Positions 1 to 15,300 of a stretch of DNA of 64,000 nucleotides are shown here, piece after piece; the stretch's first letter is position 1, and each line of letters starts with the position of its first letter. Source of the DNA: Serripes groenlandicus. Taxonomy: Eukaryota; Mollusca; Bivalvia; Cardiida; Cardiidae. Made by a program: the position numbers and the translations under genes. Location of the stretch: NCBI GenBank assembly GCA_031761405.1, contig JASEVX010000003.1:117808849-117872848 (forward strand). Direction: 5' to 3'. The notes under the pieces were generated by a model that was not told where the DNA came from, searched no databases, and worked only from the letters and a program-made list of their open reading frames with translations.

Positions 1-128
1 TCCTTTTGCCACAATGTTTTCAACTTTTAGTCATAGGTTATCTATTCACTTAAAGAGATTTTCCATCTTTTGACAAAGTATGTGCAAAGTCGTCTGCTGC
101 AGAATTGTTGTATGAGGGAAAGAGTTAA
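1..128 (+). mobile_element. MITE-A, cut by the window edge
   Basis: The right half of the element ends GAGGGAAAGAGTTAA, 30 bp before the first myosin exon. Family orientation here: + means the end reading CTCATATAGACGC is on the left. Confidence 0.85.
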
Positions 129-157
129 TTAAACTAGTTTAATCTTTTTACCAACAG

Positions 158-374
158 ATTATTGGAGAATGTACGGGTGAAGAGAGCCGGTTACGCTTTC
201 CGACAGGCGTATCCCCAGTTTCTGTACCGGTACAAGATGCTGGCACCAGGCACCTGGCCCTCTTGGCAAGGGGCTGACAAAGATGGGGTTAGATGTATAT
301 TGACCAGTCAAGAAATACCGCAAGATGCAACTGCATTTGGAAAATCCAAAATATTCATCAGAAATCCAAAGACA
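158..374 (+). CDS. MYO1B: Myosin I exon: C-terminal part of motor head
   Basis: The acceptor is CCAACAG and the donor is GTAAGA. The first base completes a codon from the upstream exon. The exon encodes LLENVRVKRAGYAFRQ near its start and FGKSKIFIRNPKT at its end, the conserved region just before the lever arm of class I myosins. It ends in phase 0. A MITE-A right end stops 30 bp before it and another MITE-A starts 9 bp after it. Confidence 0.93.
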
Positions 375-3300
375 GTAAGAGTTTTAACTCTTTCCAATTT
401 GCCGATGCATTCTAATGCATCTACAGCATTACAGCTTTTGAAAACATCATGGTCAAAATAAGAATGAGCAATTTCCATATTGTGCCAAAATAATTTCAAC
501 TCTTTTTAATAACTATACTTCTAATTATAGAAATGTTCTATATTTTTGACTTGGGAAGTTTTCAAAGTCGTCTGCAGCAGATTGCTTGTACATAATTTTG
601 GGAAAGGGTACAATACAGTCAACCCATACAACAACCCCATCAGACCAAGATCCAGTTCAGCTTGTATCCTCATGCAGTCTAATCAGAATATTCTTAGTTC
701 ACCATCTAGTTATCCTTAACCCTTTCTAACATATATCAATATTGCAGCAGACGACTTTGAAAACACCTGGACAAATATATAGAAAACCTATAAATGAATA
801 GGTTAATTATTGAAAAGAGATGAAAATATTGTGGCAAAAGGTGAAATTGCTTGTTTTGAGCAATTTCTCCTTTTGTCACAATATTTTCAAAAGTCGTCTG
901 CTGCAGAGGCGTCAGAATGTGTCTGCTAGTGGGAAAGGGTTAAAGTCTTGACAGAATGGTTATGATGAATGAACAGCTATACATTTGATTGTATTGATCA
1001 GTAATTTCAATCTTTAACAACATAATTTTGATTAGGAAACCTATCCATGAGCTACCATTTTGCTGAACATTTATAAAAAGGACGACAAATATTTATTTCA
1101 ATGTTATGGCCTTTCTTAATAATTTCATTTCAACTGTCTATTGCTATTGATAAAGATTTCCCTTAAAGTAATTGATGTTAAAGGCTTTTAGTAAGAGACA
1201 TTTAATCATTTCAGCTTTTTGACCTTGAAGAAAGCAGGCGACAAAAGATGCATTACCTAGCAACATTGATTCAGAAAGTATGGAAGGGCCATATAAAAAG
1301 GGAGCATTTCTTGTTGATGAAGCGAAGTCAAGTGGTCATCTCTAGTCGATGGAAGGGACATTGGGTAATCCATTTTGTGATGTTAAATCCTTTGTCTTAT
1401 ATTACAATTTTAAGATTATTTATAAAAAACCTTTTCCACAAACAACAATTCTGCAGCAGACAACCTTGAAAAGTTTCTGCTTATTTTCTTCTTCTGGAAA
1501 AACGTTTTCAAAAGTAGTCTGCAGATACATGAAGATGCAACTTTTGTGGGAAATAGCGGAAATGTTCGTTTGTTGACCCTCTACAAAAGTTGTTCAAGCC
1601 ATATTGATTGGTTGAAAACATTGCAGTCAGTTGCAATAAAAAAAGGGACAAAATTTAAAAATTCCATTCTAATGCAAGTTCTTGTCTGTTTTCAAACATA
1701 TGATATTAAATAAGTGGCTTACACTTGATTTTTAGCTCGACTATTCGAAGAATATGAGAGCTATACTACTCACCCTGGCGTCGGCGTCGGCGTCCACGTC
1801 ACACTTTGGTTAAGGTTTTGCATGCAAGTTCTTAAATACTACATGTATTGCATTGAAACTTTCTACAACCCTACCAAATCATCACACCAATGTAGATTAT
1901 CAAGTTAGATAACTCTATCCTGCATTTTATGCAAGTTATGGCCCTTTTTTACTTAGAAATTCTGGTTAAAGTTTTGCGTGCAACTAAAGTAAGAGTCCAT
2001 ATCTCAGTATTTAATTGATGCATTGTATTGAAACTTTATACAGCACTACCCAACTATCACACCTATGTAGATTATCAAGTTAGATAACTCTATCCTGCAT
2101 TTTATGCAAGTTATGGCCCTTTTTTTACTTAGAAATTCTGGTTAAAGTTTTGCGTGCAACTAATTTAAGAGTCCATATCTCAGTATTTACTTGATGCATT
2201 GCATTGAAACTTTCTACAACCCTACCCAACTATCACACCTGTGTAGATTATCATCTAAGATAACTCTATCCTGCATTTTATGCAAGTTATGGCCCTTTTT
2301 TACTTAGAAATTCTGGTTAAAGTTTTGCGTGCAACTTAATTAAGAGTCCATATCTCAGTATATACATGATGCATTGCATTGAATCTTTATACAACCCTAC
2401 CCAAGTATCACACCTATGTAGATTATCAAGTTAGATAACTCTATCCTGCATTTAAGGCAAGTTATGGCCCTTTTTTTACTTAGAAATTCTGGTTAAAGTT
2501 TTGCGTGCAACTAAATTAAGAGTCCATATCTAAGTATTTACTAGATGCATTGCATTGAAACTTTCTACAACCCTACCCAACTATTACACTTATGTAGATT
2601 ATCAAGTATGATAACTCTATTCTGCATTTTATGCAAGTTATGGCCCTTTTTTTACTTAGAAATACTGGTTAATGTTTTACGTGCAACTTAATTAAAAGTC
2701 CACGTCTCAGTATATACTTGATGCATTGCATTGAACCTTTGTACAACCCTACCCAACTATCACACCTATGTAGAATATCAAGTTAGATAACTCTATCCTG
2801 CATTTTATGCAAGTTATGGCATTTTTTTAACTAAGAAATTCTGGTTAAAGTTTTGCGTGCAACTAAATTAAGAGTCCATATCTCAGTATTTACTTGATGC
2901 ATTGCATTGAAACTTTCTACAACCCTACCCAACTATCACACCTGTGTAGATTATCAAGTATGATAACTCCTGCATTTTATGCAAGTTATGGCTTTTTTGG
3001 ACTTAGAAATTTAAGTTAAAGTTTTGCAACTACATTTATAGTGTAATCTCAGTAACAGCTTGAAAAATTGTATTGAAACTTTATACAACCTTTCCCAATT
3101 GCACAACTATAAACACAACCAATTAAGATAACTCTATCCTGTATATGGTTCGAATTGTTGCCCTTTTTTCACTTAGAAATTATGGTTAAAGGTTTGCATG
3201 CAACTACATTAGAGTCCATTATCTCAGTAACTTAAATAAGCGGTGGAATAGTCGAGCACGCTGTCCTCCGACAGCTCTTGTTCATTTATTTGTATGGCAA

Positions 3301-6300
3301 AAAGTAGTATGACCCCTAGTTATTTATGCTTTATTTTAAGTGAAAATAGCACTATCAACTCACGACATGTCATTTATCCTTTATTTGTAGGGCAAAAAGC
3401 AGTATCAACTCACAAAGAAGGCTGCGTTGATCCTTCAATGTTACACTCGAAGATGGAAGGTAATAAACATGTTAAATTTAATCCCTTCTCACATGTGAAC
3501 GATTTCAAATGCCTAGTTGTTAAGGCATTCTCTTCAGAAGCAGGAGGTCAAAGTTTCAAATCGTTTTGTAGAAATGATCATTTGGTGACCTTGTATGAGA
3601 TTCCTTTCAGCCATAATGATTGGTCGAAGAGCATGGCCGCCAGGGGGCTGGCTGTTTTGTATTATATGGCTAAAGTGAGTTAATTTTTGTCTGATGACAG
3701 TGAAGTGATTAGAGCCCTCTTGGACCTTGTTTCAATACCGTATAATTTTATTGTACTTTTTAGGGATGAAGATGACCTGAATAAACTGATTTTGCTGCTT
3801 TACCATTTACCTCTAGTCTCATATAAACACTTTCTGACGCCTCTGCAGCAGACAGCTTTTTGAAAACATGGCGTCAAAAGAAGAAATTGCTCAAAACAAG
3901 CAATTTCTTCTTTGGTCACCATGTTTTCAACTCTATTCATTTATTGTACTTTCATTTTCCATATTTTTTTCTTTATGTTTTTAAGTCGTCTGCAGAATTG
4001 TCGTATGTGAGAAAGGGTTTAGTGTGTTTCTTTCATTTTTCCTAAATTATATTTCCCACATAAAAGAAGTCTGCAGTAGACGCCTTTGTAATATTAACCC
4101 TTTCCCTCATACAGCCGCTTTCTGATGCCTCTGCAGCAGACGGCTTTTTGAAAACATAGTGGAAAAATGAGAAATTGCTCAAAACAAGCCATTTCTCCTT
4201 TTGCCACAATGTTTTCTACTTTTAGCCATAGGTTATCCATTCAATTATAGAGATATTCTATTTTTTTAACAAAATATGTTTAAAGTTGTCTGCTGCAGAA
4301 TTGTTGTATGTGGGAAAGGGTTAAAACTTGTCTGCATGTTGTAAAGGGTAAAAAACGAAATTGTCTCATATGGTTATATAAGATTCTTTTATTGACAATA
4401 AAAGAAAAACCTTGAACTATCAATTAACCGTTTCCCCCATACAGCAAATGACAGGCAGATGACTTAAAAAAGATAAAATTTGAGATATCTCTTCAAATGA
4501 AGATTTAATCTTTGAACAGAGTTGAAAACATTGTGGCAAAAGGAGAAATCGCTCATCATGAGCAATTTCTCATCTTTCCAAAAAGTATTCCGAAGTCATC
4601 TGCTGAAGAGGCATCAAAATGCATCAGAAATAGAGAAAGGGTTAACCCTTTCCCTCATGCGACAATTCTGTAGTAGACGACTTTGAACGTATTTTGTCAA
4701 AATATAGAAGATCTACATAATTGAATGGGTAAACTATGACTAAAAGTGGAAAACATCGTGGCAAAAGGAGAAATTGCACGTTTTGTGCAATTTCTTCTTT
4801 TGTCACTATGTTTTCAAAAAGCTGTCTGCTGCAGAGGTGTCAGAAAGCGTCTATATGAGGGAAAGGGTTAAGGTGGGATAAGGTATTTTCATGAGGATTA
4901 GATATGGAAATATTGAAGAAATATATATTTACAGATACCTATGTCCTTATGCAGGCGATATTTAAGACCTAGCTATGTTGACTTTTGAAAACATGAGGGG
5001 AAAAGTGAAATTGTTCAGAATGATATATTTTTACCATCCTAAAATGTATAATGTTACAACTGTTTAAAAATGTCCTATTTACCAGATGGTACTTTAAAAC
5101 CGTTTCCCACATACAGAAAATCTGCAGCAGACGACACTGAAAAACAATCTTGCAAAAAGATGGAAAATCTCTATAAATGAATGTATAATTACTGAAATAA
5201 GTTAAAAACATTGTGGCAAAAGGTGAAATTGCTTGTTTTGAGCAATTTCTCCTTTTGTCACAATGTTTTCAAAAGTCGTCTGCTGCAGAGGAGTCAGAAA
5301 GTGTCTCTATGTGGGAAAGGGTTAATCATATTTTTTTTTTTTCCGATTATTCTTTAAAGCAGAAAACTTAAAGACTATCATATTGCATTTGGTTAATAGT
5401 TTTCTGAATTGGGATTGTTTTTTTAATCATCAAAAAATGCTTTTCAATTGAAAAATCTTGGTATAATTCAACAAAATTAATATGTCCATTATAGCTTGTT
5501 TTACTGCCTTTACTTTTATATTATATGAATGAAAAAAACCATCAAATTGTTTAAAAAGCAATAACATTTGAATAAGATATCTTATTGAAGGAACAGTTGA
5601 CCCATTTTCTGCAACAGACAACTTTTGAATGTCTATTTAGCAAAGGATGTTTGAAATGATTGTGGAAAAAAGGAGATTTTTTAAACTAACAATATCAAAT
5701 TTCAAATATCAAATCTTTCCTCGACTTTTTCAAAGTAGACACCTTTTCAATAAAATACACAAATACACATGTTTTGACACATCTGCAGCAGATGACTTTT
5801 GCTATAATTTATTTAATTAAACCCCCTTCGAAGAAGAGGGGGTATATAGGAGTCACTGTGTCGGGCTGTATGTCTGTCTGTCGGTCGGTCGGTTGGAAGC
5901 CATATTCCACTAGGTGGAATTCAATAAAATCCGGCCTATTGCTTACAAACCACTGGGTGGAATTCAATAAAATTTCACATGAAGCTTCTATACCAAGAGG
6001 AGATGTGCATATCCTAAAGGAGTTACAATTGCATGTTATTTTACCGAGTTATGGCCCTTTTACTTATTAAGTTATGGTGTAGGTCAAGGTGCTGTTTAGG
6101 GGGTATTTATCATGTTCAGTGATAGTTCTAGTTCCATTTGGTGATTAATACTCCCAACTATATAGATGTTCCGTATTTTTTGCCTATATGTTTCCAAAGT
6201 GTTTTTGCTGCAATTTGTCATATGTGGGAAGAGTTTAAAGAAAACCTGGGACGAATTTATATTATTGATCTGGCGAAAACACAGGGCTAAATTGTGATCA

Positions 6301-9300
6301 TAGGACATTTATTTCATTTAAGGCAAAGAAGATCCTTGCAGAGTTGAAGCAAGAGAAGAGAATGATCTGGGCCGTAGGCGTGATACACAAGTATTATTTA
6401 GGATGGAAGGTTCGCAGAAGTTATAAGCCAAAGTTCAGAAGAATCGCAGGACCCAAAGTGGCAAGGTTCATGGTGACAGCTTTAGTAAGTTTATCTATGA
6501 TAAGGTGTTTATGCTCCCTGACATTTTTGGGGGGATTAATTAAGTTACAAGAAGAAACATATATTTGTTCGGCTTCTTACATTCAGCATTACCTTGTGAA
6601 CACTCCAGAGGCAACATATTATATTGAGGGCGTGAAACGGTTGTAAAAAAATTTTGTATTTTTTTACCAAGGCTAATCACATCGCAATAAAGTCTTTATA
6701 AGCGTTAGGTCACTTTTCTTGGTAAACAATGGAAATTTAAGTGCCTATGCTCGTTCTGAGCAATGGCACCTAAATTTGCATTGTTTACAAAGGGGTCAAA
6801 ATTGTCCCTAAATCAGGGTTTTCAAAATAGGTTTTTAGTTACAACTGTTTCATGCGAAGCCCTCGATATCTAATCTTCTGGAAAGTTCATAAGACCGACC
6901 ATTCATCTCTATCAAATTGTCCCCTTTAACTTATTTTAACTGTATAATTATCATAGTTTATATCCATCAAATTGTCCCCTTTAACTTATTTTAACTGTAT
7001 AATTATCATGGTTTATATCCATCAAATTGTCCCCTTTAACTTATCCATCAAAATGTCCCCTTAAACTTATATAATCTGTATAATTATCATGGTTTATATC
7101 CATCAAATTGTCCCCTTAAACTTATTTTATATGTATAATTATCATAGTTTATATCCATTAAATTGTCCCCTTTAACTTATTTTATCTGTATAATTATCAT
7201 GGTTTATATCCATCTATTGTCCCCTTTAACATTTTTAGCTCGCCTATTTGAAGAAATAGGGGAGCTTATGTAATCACCCCGGCGTTGGCGTACGCGTTGG
7301 CGTACACGTTGGTGTACGCGTTGCCAGCTTGGTCGAACGTTTGGGTGCAAGTTCTTTTCTCAGACACTGTGTATGCTGTTGCTTTGAAACTTAACACACT
7401 TATTCAGGGTCATTAGGTGACCTTGTATGTCAAGTCCCATAACTCGGGAATGGATTTTGACTGAATTGGGCCCCTTTTTGGACTTAAAATTTTAGTCAAA
7501 CCTTTGCGTGCAAGGCCTTTTCTCAGACACTGTATAAGCTGTTGATTTGAAACTTGACAAACTTATTAAGGGTCATAATATGACCCTGTATGTCAAGTCC
7601 CATAACTCTGGAATGGATTTTTACCGAATTGTGCCCCTTTTTGGACTTAGAATTTTGGTCAAACCTTTGCGTGCAAGGCCTTTTCTCAGACACTGTTTAT
7701 GCTGTGGCTTTGAAACTAAACACACTTATTCAGGGTCATTAGATGACCTTGTATGTCAAGTCCCATAACTCTGGAATTGATTTTGACTGAATTGTGCCCC
7801 TTTTTGGGCTTAGAATTTTGGTTAAACCTTTGTGTGCAAGGCCTTTTCTCAAACACTGTGTAAGCTGTTGCATTGAAACTTCACACACTTATTCAGGGTC
7901 ATTAGATGACCTTGTATGTCAAGTCCCATAACTCTGGAATGGATTTTGACTGAATTGTGCCCCTTTTTGGACTTAGAGTTTTGGTCAAACCTTTGCATGC
8001 AAGGCCTTTTCTCAGACACTGTATGCTGTTGCTTTGAATGATACTGTGTGACTTCACCTAATGCTATAACTGTTCTGAAGTAGGCCCTTATAGACGATGG
8101 TCCTGATAGGCGAGCTATATTGTCCTCCACCAACTCTTGTTTATCTGTATAATTATCATGGTTTATATCCATCAAATTGTCCCCTTAAACTTATATTATC
8201 TGTATAATTATCATGGTTTATATCCATCAAATTGTCCCCTTAAACTTATATTATCTGCATAATTATCACGGTTTATATCCATCAAATTGTCCCCTTAAAC
8301 ATGTTTTATCTGTATAATTATCATGGTTTATATTCATCAAATTGTCCCGTTTAAATTATGTTATCTGTATAATTATCATGGTTTATATTCATCAAATTGT
8401 CCTCTTAAACTTATATTATATGTATACTTATCATGGTTTATATCCATCAAGTTATCCCCTTTAAATTATTAGTCCGACTATTCTAAGAATATGGAGAGCT
8501 ATTACAGTCACTTGTGCGTCGACGTCGGCTTGGCAACTTTGGTTAAAGTTTTGCATGCAAGGCTTTTTCTCACACACCACAGATGCTATTGCTTTGAAAC
8601 TTCACACACTTATTGGACATCATCAAAATTTAATGACCTTGCAGGATAAGTCCCATAACTCTACATCAGATTTTGACACCAATATGCTCTTTTTTGGACT
8701 AACAAGTTTTGGTTAAAGTTTTGCATGCAAGGTTTTTTCTCACAAACCACAGATGCTATTGCTTTGAAACTTCACACACTTATTGGATGTGCAATTTCTT
8801 TTTTTGTCACTATGTTTTCAAAAAGCCGTCTGCTGCAGAGGTGTCAGAAAGCGTCTATATGAGGGAAAGGGTTAATGATAGAACAAAAATTGAATAGAGT
8901 TGAAAACATTGTGACAAAAGGAGAAATTGCTTGTTTTGAGCAATTTCTTCTTTTGTCGCCATGTTTTAAAAAAAACTGTCTGCTGCAGAGGCGTCAGAAA
9001 GCGTCTTTATGAGAGAAAGGCTTAAAGGTGCTGAACTCCATTTGGAGTTAAAAATTTTGAAATGTTGAAACTTCTGCAAATATTGCTAATAGTGACTACA
9101 AGGTTAGTAACAAATAGTTCAAAACTGTTTCGGCAGTAAATGTTGAAAAACAATCAATTGAAAGTCATGAAAAAAACAAAATTTGGCTTATTGGTATGTT
9201 AACCAAGTAAAAATGAAGCATAAACAATCAATATTTAGATGTTTATTGTACTGGAAAGTGAAAGTATTACTCTAATTTTATCCCAGAATTAAGACTCTAA

Positions 9301-12300
9301 TATTGACTATACAATGTATAATCTTGAGTTCAGCACATTTAACCCTTTCCCACGTAAAACAAAACTGCTGCAGATGTCTTTGAAAACATCTTGGCAAATA
9401 CATGTATAATACCTTTAAATGAAGGTAAAATTACTGAATAAAGATGAAAACAATGTAGCAAAAGGAGAAATTGCTCATTATGAGCAATTTCTTCTTTTGT
9501 CACAAAGTTTTTAAAAAGACGTCTGCTTCAGAGGCGTCAGAAAGCGTCTGTATGTGGGAAAGGGTTAAATCTGTCTCAGTTCCTAACATAATTAGAAATC
9601 TCAAATAAGTAAGTATGTTGTATATTCTATTTTCAAGAGACGACATTTCCTGTTTAGGATGAGAGATAATTTACCCGGCTTGTCCCCGACAGACAACAAC
9701 TGGCCATTGTGTTCTAAGGTCTACAAGCCAGCATCAGATCAACTCCAAGCACTGCACCATGCATGGAGGGTAAGTCAAGTAGCATCTATATGAAGGAAAG
9801 GGTTAAGACACATTTTGGCCCGTCTGCAGAAGACGACTTTTAACAACATTGTGACAAAAGGAGAAATTGCTCAAAATTGAGCAACTTATCCTTTTGCCAC
9901 AAAGTTTTCAAACTTTCAGATGAAATTATCAAAATCTGTAAGATCGCATTTAATTTTATTTGGTTGTAACGATATTGGTATATAGATTCCCTTAATATCT
10001 TGTTACAAGCGGAGAGTACCGTATAATGAATAGATTGAATAGAGGTGAAAAGATTGTCCACAATGCTACAACAAGCAATTTCACTTTTAATTGCAATATT
10101 TTCAACTCTTTGTTAAAAAATTACTTCCAGTTTTCCAGATTTTCCAACTTGTTCGTCTATTTAATGTTAAGTAGACAATATTTGAAAAATCATGACTGTG
10201 AAGTAATGGGTTAAAAAAACGTCTGCTACATATGTGTTAAAATACAACTACATATGAGAAAAGGTTAAGAACTTCAAGAGGGTTTTGTTTTTATACCCCC
10301 TTCGAAGAAGAGGGGGGTATATAGGAGTCACTGTGTCGGGCTGTCTGTCTGTCTGTCTGTCGGTCGGAAGACATATTTTGTCCGGCCTATTTCTTACAAA
10401 CCACTGGGTGGAATTCAATAAATTTTACACAAAGCTTCTATACCAAGAGGAGATGTGCATATCCTAAAGGTTTTACAATTGCATGTTATTTTACAGAGTT
10501 ATGGCCCTTTTACTTATTAAGTTATGGTGTAGGTCAGGTGCTGTTTTGGGGGTATTTATCATCTTCAGTGATAGTTCTAGTTTCATAAGGGGTGCACTGA
10601 GGTTTTTATCCTGTCTACTTTATTGCAGTGTCGAAAATATAGACGAAAAATGAGTGAAGCTCAGAAATACAAAATGAGAGAAAAAGCTACTGCTAGCGAT
10701 CTATTCAAGGGAAAGAAAGTAATATATCCAGAGAGGTAAGTGGCAATATTGGTCCAGCTGTAATTGACAATATATGTCTATCTGTAAGTAACAGTATAGA
10801 TATTTGGAACAATACAAGGAACATATTTTCTCGAGTGCTATATTTGAAAAGTTCTTGTTAGGCCATTTTTATGCTCCCTGTAACTTTTTTCGGGGAGCAC
10901 AGAGTCACCGTTTTGCCTGTCTGTCTTGTCTGTCTGTCCTGCTTTTGTCTGGGCTATTTCTTAGCAACCACTGACTTGAATTCAATGAATCTGTATGGGA
11001 AGCTTCACTAACAAGACGGAGATGAGCATATTATCAACACATTCACGTTTGATGATTTTTCTCATAGTTATTGACCTATAATATAAAATGACAGAAGAGA
11101 ATTTGTGTCGGGACTATTTCTCAGCAACCACTTTACTTGAATTCAATGGAACTTTATGTAAATCTACACTAACCAAAGGAGATGTGCTATTATCACCTTG
11201 TTCAGGTCTTTTTCACAGAGTTATTGCCCTTTTATATAATATTACTTAGGAGAATTTGTGTCCAGGTTTTTTCTCAGCAACCACCAGTAGGAATTCACTG
11301 ATAATTAGACTGAAGCTTCTTTATAAAGAGGAGATGTGCATGTTATCAACATGCTACCGCTGAATGATTTTCACAAAATTTTGGCCCTATGAATTTCTAT
11401 ATACAGTATGATATAAGACTATTCATTTCCAGGCTATTTCTCAGCAACTTCATGTGGAAATTCAATTACACTTTAAGGGAAGCATCATTCACAAGAGGAG
11501 TTGCACATATTATGACTATTTCAACTTTAGAACTTGCATTTACAAGCTACATATAGTAAATTGAATCACCATTTCTGTGTCCTCACTATACTTCCAGGGG
11601 AGCATCCATTGGTTCCAACTATATCTTGTTTCACTTATTTTCCAATGCATCAATTTATGACTTTGTATTTACATAGGCTGTTTCTCAAGAATCATAATTC
11701 AAGCATTCATTCACATTTAATGACTTTTTAGCTCGCCTATTCGAAGAAATAGGGGAGCTTATGTAATCACGTTGGCGTACGCGTTGCCAGCTTGGTCGAA
11801 CCTATGCGTGCAAGTTCTTTTCTCAGATGCTGTGTATGCTGTTGCTTTGAAACTTCACACACTTATTCAGGGTCATTAGGTGACCTTGTATGTCAAGTCC
11901 CATAACTCTGGAATGGAATTTGACTGAATTGTGCCCCTTTTTGGACTTAGAATTTTGGTTAAACCTTTGCGTGCAAGGCCTTTTCTCAAACACTGTGTAA
12001 GCTGTTGCTTTGAAACTTCACACACTTATTTAGGGTCATTATGAGACCCTGTATGTCAAGTCCCATAACTCTGGAATGGATTTTGACTGAATTGTGCCCC
12101 TTTTTGGACTTAGAATTTTGGTCAAACCTTTGCTTTCAAGGCCTTTTCTCAGATACTGTGTATGCTGTTGCTTTGAAACTTCGCACACTTATTCAGGGTC
12201 ATTAGATGACCTTGTATGTCAAGTCCCATAACTCTGGAATGGATTTTGACTGAATTGAGCCCCTTTTTGGACTTAGAATTTTGGTCAAACCTTTGCGTGC

Positions 12301-15300
12301 AAGGCCTTTTCTCAGACACTGTATAAGCTGTTGCTTTGAAACTTCACACACTTATTTAGGGTCATTATATGACCCTGTATGTCAAGTCCCATAACTCTGG
12401 AAAGGATATTTACCTAATTGTGCCCCTTTTTGGACTTAGAATTTTGGTCAAACCTTTGCGTGCAAGGCCTTTTCTCAGACACTGTCTATGCTGTTGCTTT
12501 GAAACTTCACACACTTATTCAGGGTCATTAGATGACCTTGTATGTCAAGTCCCATAACTCTGGAATGGATTTCGACTGAATTGTGCCCATTTTTGGACTT
12601 AGAAATTTGGTTAAACCTTTGAGTGCAAGGCCTTTTCTCAAACACTGTGTAAGCTGTTGCTTTGAAACTTCACACACTTATTTAGTGTCATTATGTGACC
12701 CTGTATGTCAAGTCCCATAACTCTGGAATGGATTTTGACTGAATTGTGCCCCTTTTTGGACTTAGAATTTTGGTCAAACCTTTGCGTGCAAGGCCTTTTC
12801 TCAGATACTGTGTATGCTGTTGCTTTGAAACTTTTCACACTTATTCAGGGTCACAACTCTGGAATGGATTTTGACTGAATTGTTCCCGTTTTTGGACTTA
12901 GAATTTTGGTCAAACCTTTGTGTGCAAGGCCTTTTCTCAGACACTGTGTATGCTGTTGCTTATCGTATATAAATAAATTTACAGATTTAAAAGGTCCAAA
13001 AGGGCCTGTATGGCTTGGTTAACATTTGCATGCAAGTATTGAAAAGGTGTTTTATCTTGCAATAGGTGATACTGTGTGACTTTACCTGATGCTATAACTG
13101 TTTTGAAGTAGGCCCTTATAGATGATGGCCCTGATAGGCGAGCTATATTGTCCTCCGACAACTCTTGTTTAGACTGACTTTTCACTCACTTATTATTATA
13201 CTTTTGTCAGGCGACACATGTGTCTCTTGAAAAGTTCTTGTTAGGCCATTTTTATGCTCCCCGTTTTGCCCGTCTGTCTGTCCTGCTTTTTTCTGGGCTA
13301 TTTCTTAGCAACCACTGACTTGAATCAATGAAACTGTATGGGAAGCTTCACTAACAAGGCGAGATGAACATATTATCAACATGTTCAGGTTTGATGATTT
13401 TTCTCACAGTTATTGCCCTATTATATAAAATGACAGAAGAGAATTTGTGGCAGACAGCTTTTAAAATACATGTATTTAGGCAAAAATGAGGAAAACCCCT
13501 TTGATTGAAAATGTTATTATTGAAGAGTGTAAAATGTTTTCAATGGCTGTAAGCTGTAAATGAATCAAAATGAGTCTGTATTATAGAAAAGGGTCATCTT
13601 TGAAAAAGACCATTTTGTGCAATAATCAATGATTGTTTTTGAGAAATATTCTTTGAATCTTTATGGCTACACTTTATCATTTAATATCGAAAAATATTCC
13701 AATTATTCAAACTTATCAGTCATTATTTTTTATCATATTTTGATGTATCAGATTATTAATTTTGAGTTTTAATTTTGAAATGTAAGTTGCAATATAGGAC
13801 TCTTTTTTTAAAATGTTCAAAGATATTAACTTCTTCCAACATACAACAAATCTAAAGCTGACGACTTTGTAAAGATCGAGACTAAAATATGAAAATTCTC
13901 TATAAATGAATGTATTATTACTATAAAGAATTCAAAACATTGTGGTAAAATGAAAAATTGGTCGTTTTTTGTAATTTCTCCTTTTAATACAAATTTTTCA
14001 AAAAGTTGCATGGGCGTCAGAAAGCATAATTTTGTGGGGAAAGGGTTAATACTTTCTCTGTTTCAGATGACTTATGAAATTTCTGCAGCTGAAGACTTTT
14101 GAATATAGCTCTCTTTTCAATGCAGAATAATCCTAACCCTTTCCCGCTCGCTGACGCATTTTGACGCATCTGCTGCAGATGACTTTTGAAAACATTGTGG
14201 TAATAGAAGAATTTGCTCATAATGAGCAATTTCTCCTGATGCCATAATATTTTCAACTCTATTCAATAATGAAGCTTTCATTATTACTGATTTTAAATAT
14301 TTTTGACAGTTCCAGATTTGTTATATATGGGTTAAATATCTCTAGGTTAATGGCTATGAATGTCCAATAAAGTTATATAATCCTGAGACTATTAAAACAA
14401 ATTGTAATTTGATATTTATTTGTCTGGGACAAACTCATTGCAAACTTCAAAGACATTTTCTAGTTAATATACGTCTGTGATGTGTTATTACTAGATGTAT
14501 AGGTTGAATCCTTTCAAATCTGCAGACTCATTTTGAGGCATATTCAGCAGACCACTTTTTCAAACATTGTGGCAAATGAACACATTTATAATTCACTAGA
14601 GCACAAAGTATTGGATAAGCTATTGTGATCACTCACCGTTATCTATCATCATCATCTTTAGTGAGATTGTTCATAATTTTCCTACTCCTCCTAAGCAAAT
14701 GGACCAATTTCATAAATATTTCACATTCATTTCTCATAGGTGGTCCTCTTTCAAAATTGTTAAAAAAAAAAAAATCTTTGGAAAATTCTGGTTGCCTTAG
14801 CCATAGATAAAGTAAAAAACTTTTAAATTCCATTTGTCCGATTTGAAAATAATTTGAGTGTCACCTCTCCATAACAACTGCCCTTCATTGCCTCCATTTC
14901 ATGCTACTCTCTATAGAGTGACGCCTCTCTATAATAGTTGCCTTTCATTGCCTCTATTCCATGTTACTCTCTATAGAGTGTCAACTCTCCATAACAGTTG
15001 CCTTTCATTGCCACTGTTTCATGTTACTCTCTATAGAGTGATGCCACTCCATAACAGTTGCCCTTCATTACCTACGTTCCTTGTTACTCTATAGAGAGTG
15101 TCAACTCTCCATAACAGTTGCCTTTCATTGCCACCGTATCATGTTACTCTGTAGAGTGATGCTTCTCCATAAAAGTTGCCTTTCATTGTCTGTTTCTTGC
15201 CTCTGTTCCATGTTACTCTCTATAGAGTGATGCCTCTCCATAACAGTTGCCTTTCATTGCCTTTGTTCCATGTTACTCTCTATAGAGTGTCAACTGTCCA

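Noticed and set aside
1729..3282. Simple satellite array
   Set aside because: The core repeats are bounded by a 5' hairpin and a 3' inverse arm with CTCTTGTT, as in neighbouring elements with other cores, so it is a bounded mobile element.
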